DNA of 53,221 nucleotides from Prevotella sp. UBA2746 (lineage in GTDB: Bacteria; Bacteroidota; Bacteroidia; Bacteroidales; Bacteroidaceae), in contig DEJO01000020.1 in the NCBI GenBank assembly GCA_002353555.1, positions 22,515 through 75,735 of the forward strand, given 5' to 3'. Below the pieces are notes generated by a model. That model had not been told where the DNA came from. It made no database searches and saw only the letters and a program-made list of their open reading frames with translations. This document shows, piece after piece, positions 26,842 through 35,488 of the stretch (position 1 is the stretch's first letter; the number at the start of each line of letters is the position of its first letter). The translations under genes were made by a program, and so were the position numbers.

Positions 26842-26853
26842 CAACATTGATAA

Positions 26854-26886
26854 AAAGAGGCTGCAAAATGATGTTGCAGCCTCTTT
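26854..26886. terminator. Bidirectional terminator between tRNA-Gly and rubrerythrin
   Basis: A perfect 13-bp stem (AAAGAGGCTGCAA and its complement) with a 7-nt loop. The A/T ends of the stem give a T-run on both strands, so it can end both the tRNA transcript and the convergent rubrerythrin transcript. Confidence 0.8.
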
Positions 26887-26911
26887 CATTTATGGTTTCA
26901 GAGATAATCTC

Positions 26912-27463
26912 TTATTTACCGAAGTAGCGCTTCAGCAGTCCGGCGAATCCAGCACCGTGGCGTGCCTCGTCCTTAGCCATCTCGTGAACGGTGTCATGGA
27001 TGGCGTCGAAACCAGCTTTCTTAGCTTCCATTGCAATGCGGAACTTGTCTTCACATGCACCAGCTTCAGCAGCAGCACGCTTCTCAAGGTTGGTCTTGGT
27101 ATCCCAGACACACTCGCCCAACAGTTCTGCAAAGCGGCTGGCGTGGTCAGCCTCTTCGAAAGCGTAGCGCTTGAAAGCCTCAGCTATCTCAGGATAGCCC
27201 TCACGGTCGGCTTGGCGTGCCATAGCCAAATACATACCAACCTCTCCACACTCACCGTTGAAATGGCAACGGAGGTCTTCGATCATCGCTTCGCTGACAC
27301 CCTCTGGCTTGCCATCACCAATCTTGTGTTCAGTGGCATAGGTTGCTTCTTCTTTCAGTTCAGAAAACTTACTGGCGGGAGCCTTGCAGATAGGACACTT
27401 TTCGGGTGCTTCCGTTCCTTCATAGATGTAGCCGCAAACGGCACAAATAAACTTTTTCTTCAT
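26912..27463 (-). CDS. Reverse-type rubrerythrin (N-terminal rubredoxin domain)
   Basis: A 183-residue peroxide-reducing di-iron protein. Rubredoxin cysteines C7, C10, C23 and C26 come first, and the ferritin-like four-helix domain (CGEVGMYLAMARQADREGY; FEEADHASRFAELL; EMAKDEARHGAGFAGLL) follows. This order is opposite to classical rubrerythrin and matches the reverse rubrerythrin or NADH-peroxidase type of anaerobes. It protects against hydrogen peroxide in the cytosol. It lies 19 nt after the esterase gene with no clear promoter of its own. Confidence 0.93.
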   Translation of the reverse strand: MKKKFICAVCGYIYEGTEAPEKCPICKAPASKFSELKEEATYATEHKIGDGKPEGVSEAMIEDLRCHFNGECGEVGMYLAMARQADREGYPEIAEAFKRYAFEEADHASRFAELLGECVWDTKTNLEKRAAAEAGACEDKFRIAMEAKKAGFDAIHDTVHEMAKDEARHGAGFAGLLKRYFGK

Positions 27464-27482
27464 AATGTTTTTGTATTAGAAT

Positions 27483-28298
27483 TTATTTCAGGTGTCTTTT
27501 CAGTTCGGGCACCTGCTTACCGATTTCTATGGCTAACAACCCAGCTACGATGCGCGCACCAATCTGGTTGTAATGAGTATTGTCTTGACGACCTTTGGGA
27601 TATGCCGGGCATTCACCTGGTGCATAGATCATGTGCAGCTTCTTGCTTCCTTCCACTCCCAGTCCTTGCTCCAGGTCGGAAGTTACCTTGTTGGCATCAA
27701 TGAACGGCACGTTGAGTTCCTTGGCAATGGCACGCGGCACCTCGCGGTAGGCACCGTGAGTGTCTTGCAACTTGTCGCCGCCACCTTTCAAATCTTCGCC
27801 ACCTTCAAACACCTTGTCACGCAAACCTTCATCGTCGATGACTTTGTCCGACGGAGCAGTGAAATTGCGACGAGCCACACAGTTCAGGAGAATAGGATAT
27901 GCACCCTTTGCCTTGGCTTCGTTGACATAGCGGCGCAAGTTATTGTCGAAGGAGCCACCAACCTCGGTATATCTATTGGGGTCGTTCTTCTTCTCGTCGT
28001 TGTGTCCGAACTGGATGACAACATAGTCACCTGGCTGCAACTTGTCGAGCACTTTCTGCCAACGGCCTTCGTTGATGAAACTTTTCGTAGAACGTCCGTT
28101 CACGGCATGGTTGTCGATGACGACATCGTTCTTGAAGAACTCATGAAGCACCATGCCCCACCCTCTTTCCTGCTTGCCGCCGGTAGTGTCTTTGTTTGCC
28201 ATCGTGGAGTCGCCCACCATAAAGATGCGTACTGGCTTGTTGTCTGTATATGCACAGAGCACCATGACAGCCATCAATGCTAATAAAACCTTTTTCAT
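27483..28298 (-). CDS. SGNH hydrolase, rhamnogalacturonan acetylesterase-like
   Basis: A 271-residue exported esterase. After a signal peptide (to about LCAYT) come the four SGNH blocks: FMVGDSTMA with nucleophile S31, the NGRSTKSF glycine block, QFGHNDEKK, and DNTHYNQIGARIVAG with the catalytic Asp/His. This layout is that of CE12 rhamnogalacturonan acetylesterases, which remove acetyl groups from pectin. No polysaccharide locus surrounds it, though a pectin-associated DUF4861 protein lies at 5.3 kb. The start is the ATG of MKKVLLALMAVMVL. Confidence 0.88.
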   Translation of the reverse strand: MKKVLLALMAVMVLCAYTDNKPVRIFMVGDSTMANKDTTGGKQERGWGMVLHEFFKNDVVIDNHAVNGRSTKSFINEGRWQKVLDKLQPGDYVVIQFGHNDEKKNDPNRYTEVGGSFDNNLRRYVNEAKAKGAYPILLNCVARRNFTAPSDKVIDDEGLRDKVFEGGEDLKGGGDKLQDTHGAYREVPRAIAKELNVPFIDANKVTSDLEQGLGVEGSKKLHMIYAPGECPAYPKGRQDNTHYNQIGARIVAGLLAIEIGKQVPELKRHLK

Positions 28299-28361
28299 TT
28301 GACATTCCTTGTTATTTGACTATGATTTAATGTTTGACGATTTAATCACTGAACTACATTT

Positions 28362-29723
28362 TCATGCTTTTACGATGGCTATCAGCTCTTCAGGAGAAAC
28401 CTGTTGCTGCTCACCGGTCGTCATGTTCTTCAGCGTGAACTTGCCAGCCTGCATCTCGTTCTCACCGGCAAGAGCCACAAAAGGTATCGCCTTGGCGTTG
28501 GCATAGCTCATCTGCTTCTTCATCTTAACGGCGTCGGGATACATCTCTGAACGGATGCCTGCCTGACGAGCCTGTGCCACCACGGGCAGGCTATAGGCTG
28601 TCTCTGCTTCACCGAAGTTGATGAAGAGCAGTTGTGTGCCGGTGACGCTGTCCTTGGGATAACGGTCAAGCGCATTGAGCACGTCAAAGATGCGGTCTAC
28701 TCCGAACGAAATGCCTACCCCACTGATACCCGGCATCCCGAAGATGCCGGTGAGATTGTCGTAGCGTCCTCCTCCGGTGATGCTTCCAATCTGCACGTCT
28801 AAAGCCTTCACTTCAAAGATAGCCCCCGTATAATAGTTCAGTCCGCGTGCCAATGTCAGATCCAGTTGCAACTCGTTGTTCAGCGAACAGCCTAACACCT
28901 TGAGGATGAAACGAATTTCCTCAACACCCTTCAGTCCCGTCTCAGAATCCTTGAGCACCTCGGCAATGGTGTTGAGTTTCTCTTCGTTAGAGCCTTCGAG
29001 CGTGATGATGGGTTGCAGCTGAGCTATCTGCTCGTCGGAGAGTCCGTCGTTTTTCAGTTCTGCATTGACATTCTCCAGTCCTATCTTGTCAAGTTTGTCG
29101 ATGGCAACGGTGATATCGACAATCTTGTCTGCAGCACCAATGACCTCGGCAATGCCCGTAAGAATCTTGCGGTTGTTGATTTTTATCTGTACGCGCACGC
29201 CGAATCGGGTGAAGACGGTGTCCACAATCTGCATCAGCTCTACCTCGTTCAGCAAGGAGTCGGAACCTACAACGTCGCCGTCGAACTGATAGAACTCACG
29301 GTAACGCCCTTTCTGCGGACGGTCGGCACGCCAGACTGGTTGCACCTGATAGCGTTTGAACGGCAGTTGCAGCTCGTCGCGGTGCATCACCACATAGCGG
29401 GCAAAAGGCACGGTGAGGTCGTAGCGCAGTCCTTTCTCGCAGAGACGGGCAGCCAGGCGCAACGTGTTGCGCTCTGTCAGTTCTTCATCTGAAACCTTCG
29501 ACAGATAGTCTCCTGAGTTGAGGATCTTGAACAACAGCTTGTCGCCTTCCTCACCATACTTACCCATGAGGGTCTGCAGGCTCTCCATCGCCGGAGTTTC
29601 TATCTGCTGGAAGCCGTAGAGCGAGTACACCTCGCGTATGGTGTCAAAGATATAGTTGCGCTTTGCCATCTCTATGGGCGAGAAGTCGCGCGTTCCTTTG
29701 GGTATACTTGGTTTGTTTGCCAT
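28362..29723 (-). CDS. hisS: Histidyl-tRNA synthetase
   Basis: A 453-residue class II synthetase that charges tRNA-His. The start MANKPSIPKGTRDFSP is the normal HisRS start; the open frame runs 30 codons upstream into purA and is not used. Motif 2 region (RYDLTVPFARYV; KRYQVQPVWRADRPQKGRYREF) and the histidine motif GLNYYTGAIFEV are intact, and the C-terminal anticodon domain is complete. It begins 4 nt after purA, so the two are surely co-transcribed. Confidence 0.97.
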   Translation of the reverse strand: MANKPSIPKGTRDFSPIEMAKRNYIFDTIREVYSLYGFQQIETPAMESLQTLMGKYGEEGDKLLFKILNSGDYLSKVSDEELTERNTLRLAARLCEKGLRYDLTVPFARYVVMHRDELQLPFKRYQVQPVWRADRPQKGRYREFYQFDGDVVGSDSLLNEVELMQIVDTVFTRFGVRVQIKINNRKILTGIAEVIGAADKIVDITVAIDKLDKIGLENVNAELKNDGLSDEQIAQLQPIITLEGSNEEKLNTIAEVLKDSETGLKGVEEIRFILKVLGCSLNNELQLDLTLARGLNYYTGAIFEVKALDVQIGSITGGGRYDNLTGIFGMPGISGVGISFGVDRIFDVLNALDRYPKDSVTGTQLLFINFGEAETAYSLPVVAQARQAGIRSEMYPDAVKMKKQMSYANAKAIPFVALAGENEMQAGKFTLKNMTTGEQQQVSPEELIAIVKA

Positions 29724-29727
29724 AATG

Positions 29728-31014
29728 TTACGATTCAGAATTTCTGATGATTGTCTGGTCTCTGTCCGGACCGATGGAGATGATGCTGATAGGCGTTTCC
29801 AGCTGTTCTTCAAGGAACTTTACATAGTTGCTGAAAGCTTCAGGGAACTGTTCCTCACAGGTAAACGACGTCATGTCGGTCTGCCAGCCTTCCATCTCCA
29901 CATATACTGGCTCTATGCCGTGCTCGATGTCGTAGGGGAAGTGGTCTATCTGCACACCGTTCTGCTTATATGCCACACACGCCTTGATGGTTTTGAAGCC
30001 ATCAAGTACGTCACTCTTCATCATGATGAGCTGGGTGACACCGTTCACCTGAATGGCATAGCGAAGAGCCACGAGGTCAATCCAACCGCAACGGCGCTCT
30101 CGTCCCGTCACAGCACCATACTCATGACCGAGGTCACGAATGGTCTTTCCCGTTTCATCGAACAGCTCCGTAGGGAACGGACCGGCACCGACACGCGTAC
30201 AATAGGCTTTCATAATACCATATACTTCGCCAATCTTGTTTGGTCCGATACCCAGTCCTGTACATGCACCTGCACAGATGGTATTGGAAGAGGTGACGAA
30301 AGGATAGCTTCCGAAGTCTACATCGAGCATAGTGCCCTGAGCACCTTCGCAGAGGATGCTCTTCCCTTCACGTAGCAAAGAGTTGATTTCGTGCTCACTA
30401 TCAATGAACTGGAACTGTTTCATGTAGGCGATGCCCTCCATCCACTGTGCCTCAACAGCCTCGAAACCTTCAAAGTCGTCGAAGTTGAGCGCCTTCAGCA
30501 TGTCCAGATGACGTTGCTTGTGAGCCTTGTATTTCTCTTCAAATCCGTCGAGGATGTCGCCAACACGCAAACCATTGCGGCTAATCTTATCGGTATAGGT
30601 CGGTCCGATGCCTTTGCCTGTCGTACCCACCTTGTTCTTACCCTTCTGAATCTCGTAAGCCTTGTCCAATAAACGGTGGGTAGGCATGATGAGGTGTGCC
30701 TTCTTCGATATGCGCAGACGTTCGCGCAGGTCGTGTCCGCTCTTTGCCAGCTCTTTGGCTTCAGACATGAAAAGGTCAGGAGCCAGGACAACACCGTTGC
30801 CTATGATGTTGACTTTTCCGCCCTGGAAAATACCCGACGGAATGCTGCGCAAGACGTATTTCTGTCCTTCAAACTCAAGCGTATGGCCAGCGTTGGGACC
30901 ACCCTGAAAGCGAGCTACGACATCATACTGCGGTGTGAGCACGTCAACAACCTTACCTTTTCCTTCATCGCCCCACTGCAAGCCGAGCAGGACATCTACT
31001 TTTCCTTTTTTCAT
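29728..31014 (-). CDS. purA: Adenylosuccinate synthetase
   Basis: A 428-residue enzyme joining IMP and aspartate with GTP in AMP synthesis. QWGDEGKGKVVD is the phosphate-binding loop, GGPNAGHT follows, and GIGPTYTDKISRNGLRVGD and GRERRCGWIDLVALRYA are present. Full length. Its start overlaps the stop of the fur-like gene as ATGA, and hisS follows after 4 nt, forming a tight three-gene unit. Confidence 0.97.
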   Translation of the reverse strand: MKKGKVDVLLGLQWGDEGKGKVVDVLTPQYDVVARFQGGPNAGHTLEFEGQKYVLRSIPSGIFQGGKVNIIGNGVVLAPDLFMSEAKELAKSGHDLRERLRISKKAHLIMPTHRLLDKAYEIQKGKNKVGTTGKGIGPTYTDKISRNGLRVGDILDGFEEKYKAHKQRHLDMLKALNFDDFEGFEAVEAQWMEGIAYMKQFQFIDSEHEINSLLREGKSILCEGAQGTMLDVDFGSYPFVTSSNTICAGACTGLGIGPNKIGEVYGIMKAYCTRVGAGPFPTELFDETGKTIRDLGHEYGAVTGRERRCGWIDLVALRYAIQVNGVTQLIMMKSDVLDGFKTIKACVAYKQNGVQIDHFPYDIEHGIEPVYVEMEGWQTDMTSFTCEEQFPEAFSNYVKFLEEQLETPISIISIGPDRDQTIIRNSES

Positions 31015-31502
31015 TGCTTATTTAGTTTCTGATTTTTTGTGCTATTGATTTTTCTGGTCATGCGCGCCTGACACTTAGAACAGACCCCATATATGTATAA
31101 GGTGAATCCGTCACGACGGAAACGTGTCAGCTTCGTGTCGTTGATAGCCTTCGAAATCTCCGGGAAGGTGCCCTCTTTCACCGTACCGCACAACGTACAC
31201 ACCTGGTGTATGTGGTTCTCGTTCTTGTAACATGCCTCATACATGGTTTGCCCGATGAAGCGGTGTCGGATGACCAGCCGTAACTCTATAAACAACTTCA
31301 TGGTGTTGTAAAGAGTGGCTCTTGATACTCGGAAGTTCATCTTTTCCAGCAACTCCCCTAACTCTTCCAGCGAAAAATGCCTGTCGGTGTCGTATACGGC
31401 ATCGAGTATGGCGTATCGCTCAGGCGTTCTACGCAAATGATTCAGTTCGAGATAACTGGTGAGTATTTCTCGAACTTTCTTTTTTACAGATGTTTTTGTC
31501 AC
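31011..31502 (-). CDS. Fur family transcriptional regulator
   Basis: A 163-residue Fur-family repressor. An N-terminal winged helix (RRTPERYAILDAVYDTDRHFSLEEL; VSRATLYNTMKLFIELRLV) precedes the dimer domain with structural zinc cysteines in HQVCTLCG and CSKCQ. Whether it senses iron, zinc or peroxide cannot be decided; the rubrerythrin nearby is a possible peroxide-response target but that is inference. It heads the fur-purA-hisS unit, with an ATGA overlap to purA, an unusual pairing of a metal regulator with purine synthesis. Confidence 0.88.
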   Translation of the reverse strand: MTKTSVKKKVREILTSYLELNHLRRTPERYAILDAVYDTDRHFSLEELGELLEKMNFRVSRATLYNTMKLFIELRLVIRHRFIGQTMYEACYKNENHIHQVCTLCGTVKEGTFPEISKAINDTKLTRFRRDGFTLYIYGVCSKCQARMTRKINSTKNQKLNKQ

Positions 31503-31526
31503 TTGGACTTACTCATTAAATTCGCA

Positions 31527-31534
31527 CAAAAGTA
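31527..31534 (-). promoter_or_regulatory. -7 box of the fur-purA-hisS unit
   Basis: Minus-strand TACTTTTG, 24 nt upstream of the fur-like ATG. The -33 region has only TTGG at a 22-nt spacing, so the promoter is probable but not perfect. Confidence 0.55.
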
Positions 31535-31590
31535 CAACTTTTCAGCCACATTAAGCCCAAGTTGGCATTGAAAAAACGTTAAATGGAATT

Positions 31591-32199
31591 TTAACGTAAC
31601 GCAGGAATGGCCGTCACCGCTACACGTCGATAGTCTTCTCCCAGCTCACAGAAATGAATCATACAGTTCATGGCAGCATGTTTAACGCCAAGGTTTCCCT
31701 CTTCCATAACCACTTGAACCTGATCTATCAACTCATTGATACCTCGTTCGTTAGGTTCTCTTCCACTCTTAAAGATAAAAGACAAGATGTGATAGCCCGC
31801 CAACTGCTTGAGAGGTTCTTCAGTAGCTATCCATTCGTAGGCTATCTCAGGCGCATCATCCAAAAACTGATACAAGTATTTCGTGGTCAGTTCGGCTATT
31901 TCTTGCGAGTGAGTCTGCTCCATCCAGATGTCTGCCAGCTCCCGTTCCATCTTCTCCGGCGGCATGAGCATCGATGCCAGAATCTTGCATTCGCGGATAT
32001 CCTCTTTCCACAAGGCGATGGCAAGATCATAATCCTTGTCATATTCCTGAGCCATCTCCTGCAAATGCGGCAGGGAAGCGCCCCAGTTCAGGTGATAGTC
32101 GAGACCTTTTTCGCGCATGGAACGGGCAATCTCACCATTCATCAACAGCCGGAACGACTGTTTGATCTGCTTCAGCAGTTCTTTCGTCTTTTCGTTCAT
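31591..32199 (-). CDS. AlkD-like DNA alkylation repair protein
   Basis: A 202-residue all-helical HEAT-repeat protein resembling the DNA alkylation repair (AlkD) family, with the typical runs LAIALWKEDIRECKILASMLM, MEQTHSQEIAELTTKYL and GVKHAAMNCMIHFCE. AlkD removes alkylated bases without flipping them; whether this short member is catalytic is not clear. The start MNEKTKELLKQ is preferred; the frame extends only to the preceding stop by non-ATG codons. It follows the DPP III gene by 36 nt and is last in that unit. Confidence 0.75.
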   Translation of the reverse strand: MNEKTKELLKQIKQSFRLLMNGEIARSMREKGLDYHLNWGASLPHLQEMAQEYDKDYDLAIALWKEDIRECKILASMLMPPEKMERELADIWMEQTHSQEIAELTTKYLYQFLDDAPEIAYEWIATEEPLKQLAGYHILSFIFKSGREPNERGINELIDQVQVVMEEGNLGVKHAAMNCMIHFCELGEDYRRVAVTAIPALR

Positions 32200-32235
32200 C
32201 TTGTATTTCTGCCTGCCGGGAATGGAGATATTCAA

Positions 32236-34185
32236 TTATATGAGTGTGGCATAATCGCGGCTATAGCGCAGCATCTGTTCAGAGTAGGTCTCGGAATAGT
32301 CCAGACGGACATCCATCGGCTGACCATCCTTGTCGGTTTCCACAATCATGCGAGGATTCAGGAATCCCTTATATGGAGCAATGTTCAGCGCTTCATACCT
32401 GGAGAGTACCTCTTGGTGCAGCTGCCCGTCGACCTGTACGCCATAGTTTTCCACCAACTGACGTGCCGCCTCGTAGTCGCCTTCGCTTTTGATGCGCTGG
32501 ACCTCTTTCAGCAACGTGGCAAACAGCTGGCGCAAAGCCACATAGTCGTTCACCCGTACAAAGGTTTTTCCATCGCGTCGGACCAATTCTACCGCGCCGT
32601 CAGCATGTGCCAGCACCCAGTGGGCAATCAGCGAACGGTTACGCATGTGGGCTTCCTCTATCATGTGGCCAGGCTTAATACGTACCAGCTGGGTAAGAAG
32701 TCCGTTCATCAGATAGGTATAGTAATTAGACCGATAGGCATCACCATCGGGCAGAAGTCCCAACTCCACCAGTTTTTCATCGGCAATATAATATAATCCG
32801 AAGAGATCGGCACGCGCTTCTTCTATTGTGTTGCCATAGGCTTTCAGCGCATCGGGGGCTACCCCGTCAAGCAACCGTCCGCTTCCGTGACCGAGACACT
32901 CGTGCAGGTCGGTATGCAGGTCGTCACAGAGGTCGCCATATCGGTCAATGATGTCTATTGTCTCCTTGTCTATGACAAACTCTTCACGGAATCCGTTGCC
33001 CTTGGCAGCCTGGCTATAGGCATGTGTCAGGTTGCTGATGGTCACACTCTTGCTTCCATATTCAGCACGTATCCAGTCGGCATTGGGCAGGTTGATGCCT
33101 ATTGCCGTAGAAGGATATTCCTCTCCGCCGAGCATGGCTGCTTCAACGGCATTGGCAGAAACTCCTTTGACGACGGGTTTCTTGAACCGTGGGTCCACAG
33201 GACTGTTGTCTTCAAACCACTGGGCATTGCTGCTGATGGTCCGGGTGCGCTTCGTCGCCTCCTCATCCTTCACCTCTACGATACCTTCCCACGTTGCCTT
33301 GATGCCTAACGGGTCGCCATAAACTTCGATGAAACCGTTGATGAAATCAATATCGCCGTCGTGCGTCTTCACCCATTCAATGGAATACCTGTCGAAATCC
33401 TTCAGGTCGCCACTCTGGTAATAGTCCACCAGAAGCTGGATAACCTTTCGCTGCTGCTCGCTCTCCGCATAGTCTTTTGCCTTGTTTAGCCAGCAGACAA
33501 TCTGCCTGAGCGCCTCACCGTAGCGACCTCCAATCTTCCACGTCAGTTCTTCCAGTTCGCCATTCTCATTCTTCGTCAGCGTTGTGTTCAGTCCGAACGA
33601 TGGCGGTTCGTTCTTGTCACCCACCCCACTCTGCTCGAACGCCTCCTTCTGCCTTGCATAGTACGCCTCAACCTCGGTTTGTGTCACCCCTTCATAGAAA
33701 TGACACGCCGACGTAAGAATCAAGTCTTCACCATCTTGCTTGTTGACACGCTTGGGCAACAAGTCGGGATTGAACATCACGGGAATGAGTTCTTCCCAGT
33801 CTTGCTGGGGAGGTGTCATCCTTTGACACAGCCCACAGAACCAGTCCTTGTCGAATTCAGGCATGAATTTCTCGCAACCATAATGATGGTAAATGCCATT
33901 AGAGAACCACACCCTTTTCAGATAGGTTTCCAATGCCTGATATTCACGGACATTTTGCTTGGCAGAAGGCTCTGCCAAGACCGATTCCAATAGTTTTCTG
34001 ATACGCAGATTGTACTTACCCTGCTGGTCAAAGGTAATGTCCCTGCCGTAGAGCGTTGCTTTGGAAAGGCAATAAAGCAATAGTTTCTGGCGAAGCGAGA
34101 GTCTTTCGAAGCCTTTTACCTGATAGCGTAAAAGTTGAAGGTCTGCAAACCGTTCACCAGTAAATGAGAATTCTTCCGATGTCAT
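32236..34185 (-). CDS. Dipeptidyl peptidase III (M49 zinc peptidase)
   Basis: A 649-residue metallopeptidase. The zinc motif is HECLGH (H428, E429, H433) with the distal EEARAD (E455, E456), the cysteine-bearing form known from Bacteroides DPP III. It should remove dipeptides from the N-terminus of short peptides. No signal peptide or lipobox is present, so the protein is predicted to be cytosolic. It lies between an AraC-type regulator gene (7 nt upstream) and the AlkD-like gene, all on one strand. Confidence 0.92.
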   Translation of the reverse strand: MTSEEFSFTGERFADLQLLRYQVKGFERLSLRQKLLLYCLSKATLYGRDITFDQQGKYNLRIRKLLESVLAEPSAKQNVREYQALETYLKRVWFSNGIYHHYGCEKFMPEFDKDWFCGLCQRMTPPQQDWEELIPVMFNPDLLPKRVNKQDGEDLILTSACHFYEGVTQTEVEAYYARQKEAFEQSGVGDKNEPPSFGLNTTLTKNENGELEELTWKIGGRYGEALRQIVCWLNKAKDYAESEQQRKVIQLLVDYYQSGDLKDFDRYSIEWVKTHDGDIDFINGFIEVYGDPLGIKATWEGIVEVKDEEATKRTRTISSNAQWFEDNSPVDPRFKKPVVKGVSANAVEAAMLGGEEYPSTAIGINLPNADWIRAEYGSKSVTISNLTHAYSQAAKGNGFREEFVIDKETIDIIDRYGDLCDDLHTDLHECLGHGSGRLLDGVAPDALKAYGNTIEEARADLFGLYYIADEKLVELGLLPDGDAYRSNYYTYLMNGLLTQLVRIKPGHMIEEAHMRNRSLIAHWVLAHADGAVELVRRDGKTFVRVNDYVALRQLFATLLKEVQRIKSEGDYEAARQLVENYGVQVDGQLHQEVLSRYEALNIAPYKGFLNPRMIVETDKDGQPMDVRLDYSETYSEQMLRYSRDYATLI

Positions 34186-34192
34186 GAAACTA

Positions 34193-34654
34193 CTACTTTG
34201 CCTTTTTTGCGGTCTTCTTCCGGGTTAATTCAGTGGGATGCTTGGCGAAATGCGCCATCTTGTAGTCGCGTGGCGTCATACCGTTGATCTTATAGAAAGA
34301 AGCGTAGAACGACTGTCTGTTGGCAAAGCCGACCATGTCGCTGATGTCTTCCATGTTAAGATCCTGATACCGCTTGTCGACCAAGAGGGTCATCGCCTCT
34401 TCAATTCTGAACTTATTGACGAAAGACGTATAGTTCATGTGGAACTTCACGTTGACGACAGCAGAAATGTAACGTGTGTTCGTCCCCAACTCTTCGGCAA
34501 GTTTCTTGGCAGAATAGTCCTTGTCCTTATACTTTTTTTGTATGAGTATAATTTCAAGAATCTTTTCTTTCAGCTCGTCCATCAAGTTGGGATTGACCAA
34601 AGTGCGGTATGTTGCACTTTTTTCTTTCCTTTCTTTAATATTATATTTAGCCAT
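34193..34654 (-). CDS. Small AraC-type HTH regulator
   Basis: A 153-residue protein that is essentially an AraC DNA-binding domain: first HTH in YSAKKLAEELGTNTRYISAVVN, second in NMEDISDMVGFANRQSFYASFYKINGMTPRDY. There is no ligand-binding or kinase domain; the first 45 residues are a charged helix and the last 20 a Lys-rich tail. It is presumably an autoregulator of the DPP III unit or a response partner for a signal elsewhere. A perfect promoter lies 38 nt upstream. Confidence 0.85.
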   Translation of the reverse strand: MAKYNIKERKEKSATYRTLVNPNLMDELKEKILEIILIQKKYKDKDYSAKKLAEELGTNTRYISAVVNVKFHMNYTSFVNKFRIEEAMTLLVDKRYQDLNMEDISDMVGFANRQSFYASFYKINGMTPRDYKMAHFAKHPTELTRKKTAKKAK

Positions 34655-34692
34655 AACTTAAATTGAGTTAAGATAGTGAGTATGATTCGAGT

Positions 34693-34724
34693 GCAAATAT
34701 AGTTATTTTTCTTTATAAACCAAA
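34693..34724 (-). promoter_or_regulatory. Promoter of the AraC-DPP III-AlkD unit
   Basis: Minus-strand TTTG (34721-34724), 19-nt spacer, TATATTTGC (34693-34701). The untranslated leader carries the near-palindrome CTTAA-CTCAATT-TAAG (34658-34673), a possible operator. Confidence 0.8.
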
Positions 34725-34774
34725 ATTATTAAGGCATTTTTTTTCGTTATAAGAAAATTCTAATATGCTTACTA

Positions 34775-35347
34775 TCAGCACTCAAATAATTTCAACTCTT
34801 CCCAAATGCGCTGGACAGGAAGCCCCATCACGTTGAAGTAACTGCCTTCAAGTCGTTTCACCCCGACATATCCTATCCATTCCTGAATGCCGTATGCGCC
34901 TGCCTTGTCGAAAGGCTTGTACTTCGTCACGTAGTAGTCGATTTCTTCTTCGGTGAGGGTCTTGAACGTTACGTCGGTAGATACGGAGAAGTGGTGCTGC
35001 TTCTTGGTGGTGGTAAAGCACACGCCGGTGATGACCCTATGCGTCCTTCCGCTGATCTTCCTCAGCATCGCCTTGGCATCTTCAGCATCAGCAGGCTTCC
35101 CCAGCACCTCGTTGTCCACGACGACAATCGTATCTGCCGTGAGCACCAGCTCGTCTTCCTGCAAAGAAGTCTTATAAGGCTCTGCCTTCTCTATGGCAAT
35201 AAAGGCTGGAATGTCGTCTACGGGAGTGCCGTCGGGGTAGCCTTCCGAGATGCCAGGAATGACTTTCACGCTAAAATCTACATCCAGTCCCGCCAGCAAT
35301 TCGCGCCGGCGTGGTGAGTTGCTGGCTAAAACAATCTTATATTTCAC
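34775..35347 (-). CDS. maf: Maf family nucleoside triphosphate pyrophosphatase
   Basis: A 190-residue Maf protein, a house-cleaning enzyme that hydrolyses non-canonical or excess NTPs such as dTTP/UTP. ASNSPRRRELL is the phosphate-binding start, LTADTIVVVDNEVLGKP the catalytic loop, SGRTHRVITGV and DKAGAYGIQEW the base pocket. Full length. It is third in a DUF2520-kdsC-maf series, separated from kdsC by 141 nt that contain a pyrimidine-rich repeat. Confidence 0.93.
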   Translation of the reverse strand: MKYKIVLASNSPRRRELLAGLDVDFSVKVIPGISEGYPDGTPVDDIPAFIAIEKAEPYKTSLQEDELVLTADTIVVVDNEVLGKPADAEDAKAMLRKISGRTHRVITGVCFTTTKKQHHFSVSTDVTFKTLTEEEIDYYVTKYKPFDKAGAYGIQEWIGYVGVKRLEGSYFNVMGLPVQRIWEELKLFEC

Positions 35348-35425
35348 CTTTTTATATATTTAACAAATTAACCTTCTTCTGTTATGAACCCGGATTTTCC
35401 GGAGAGACCGGATATTTCCGGACAT

Positions 35426-35480
35426 TCCTGCAACCCTCCCTTTAGGTCTCCCTCCCTTCAGGGAGGGTTGGGAAGGGCTT
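35426..35480 (-). repeat. Divergent G/C-rich gene-end repeat
   Basis: CCCTCCCTGAAGGGAGGG on the minus strand forms a 7-bp stem and is joined to AACCCTCCC-type units. The layout (AAAGCCC..., C-run, short loop, G-run) resembles the stop-codon repeat at 15.5-20.3 kb, here starting about 9 nt after the kdsC stop. Confidence 0.6.
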
Positions 35481-35488
35481 TGTTTTCT

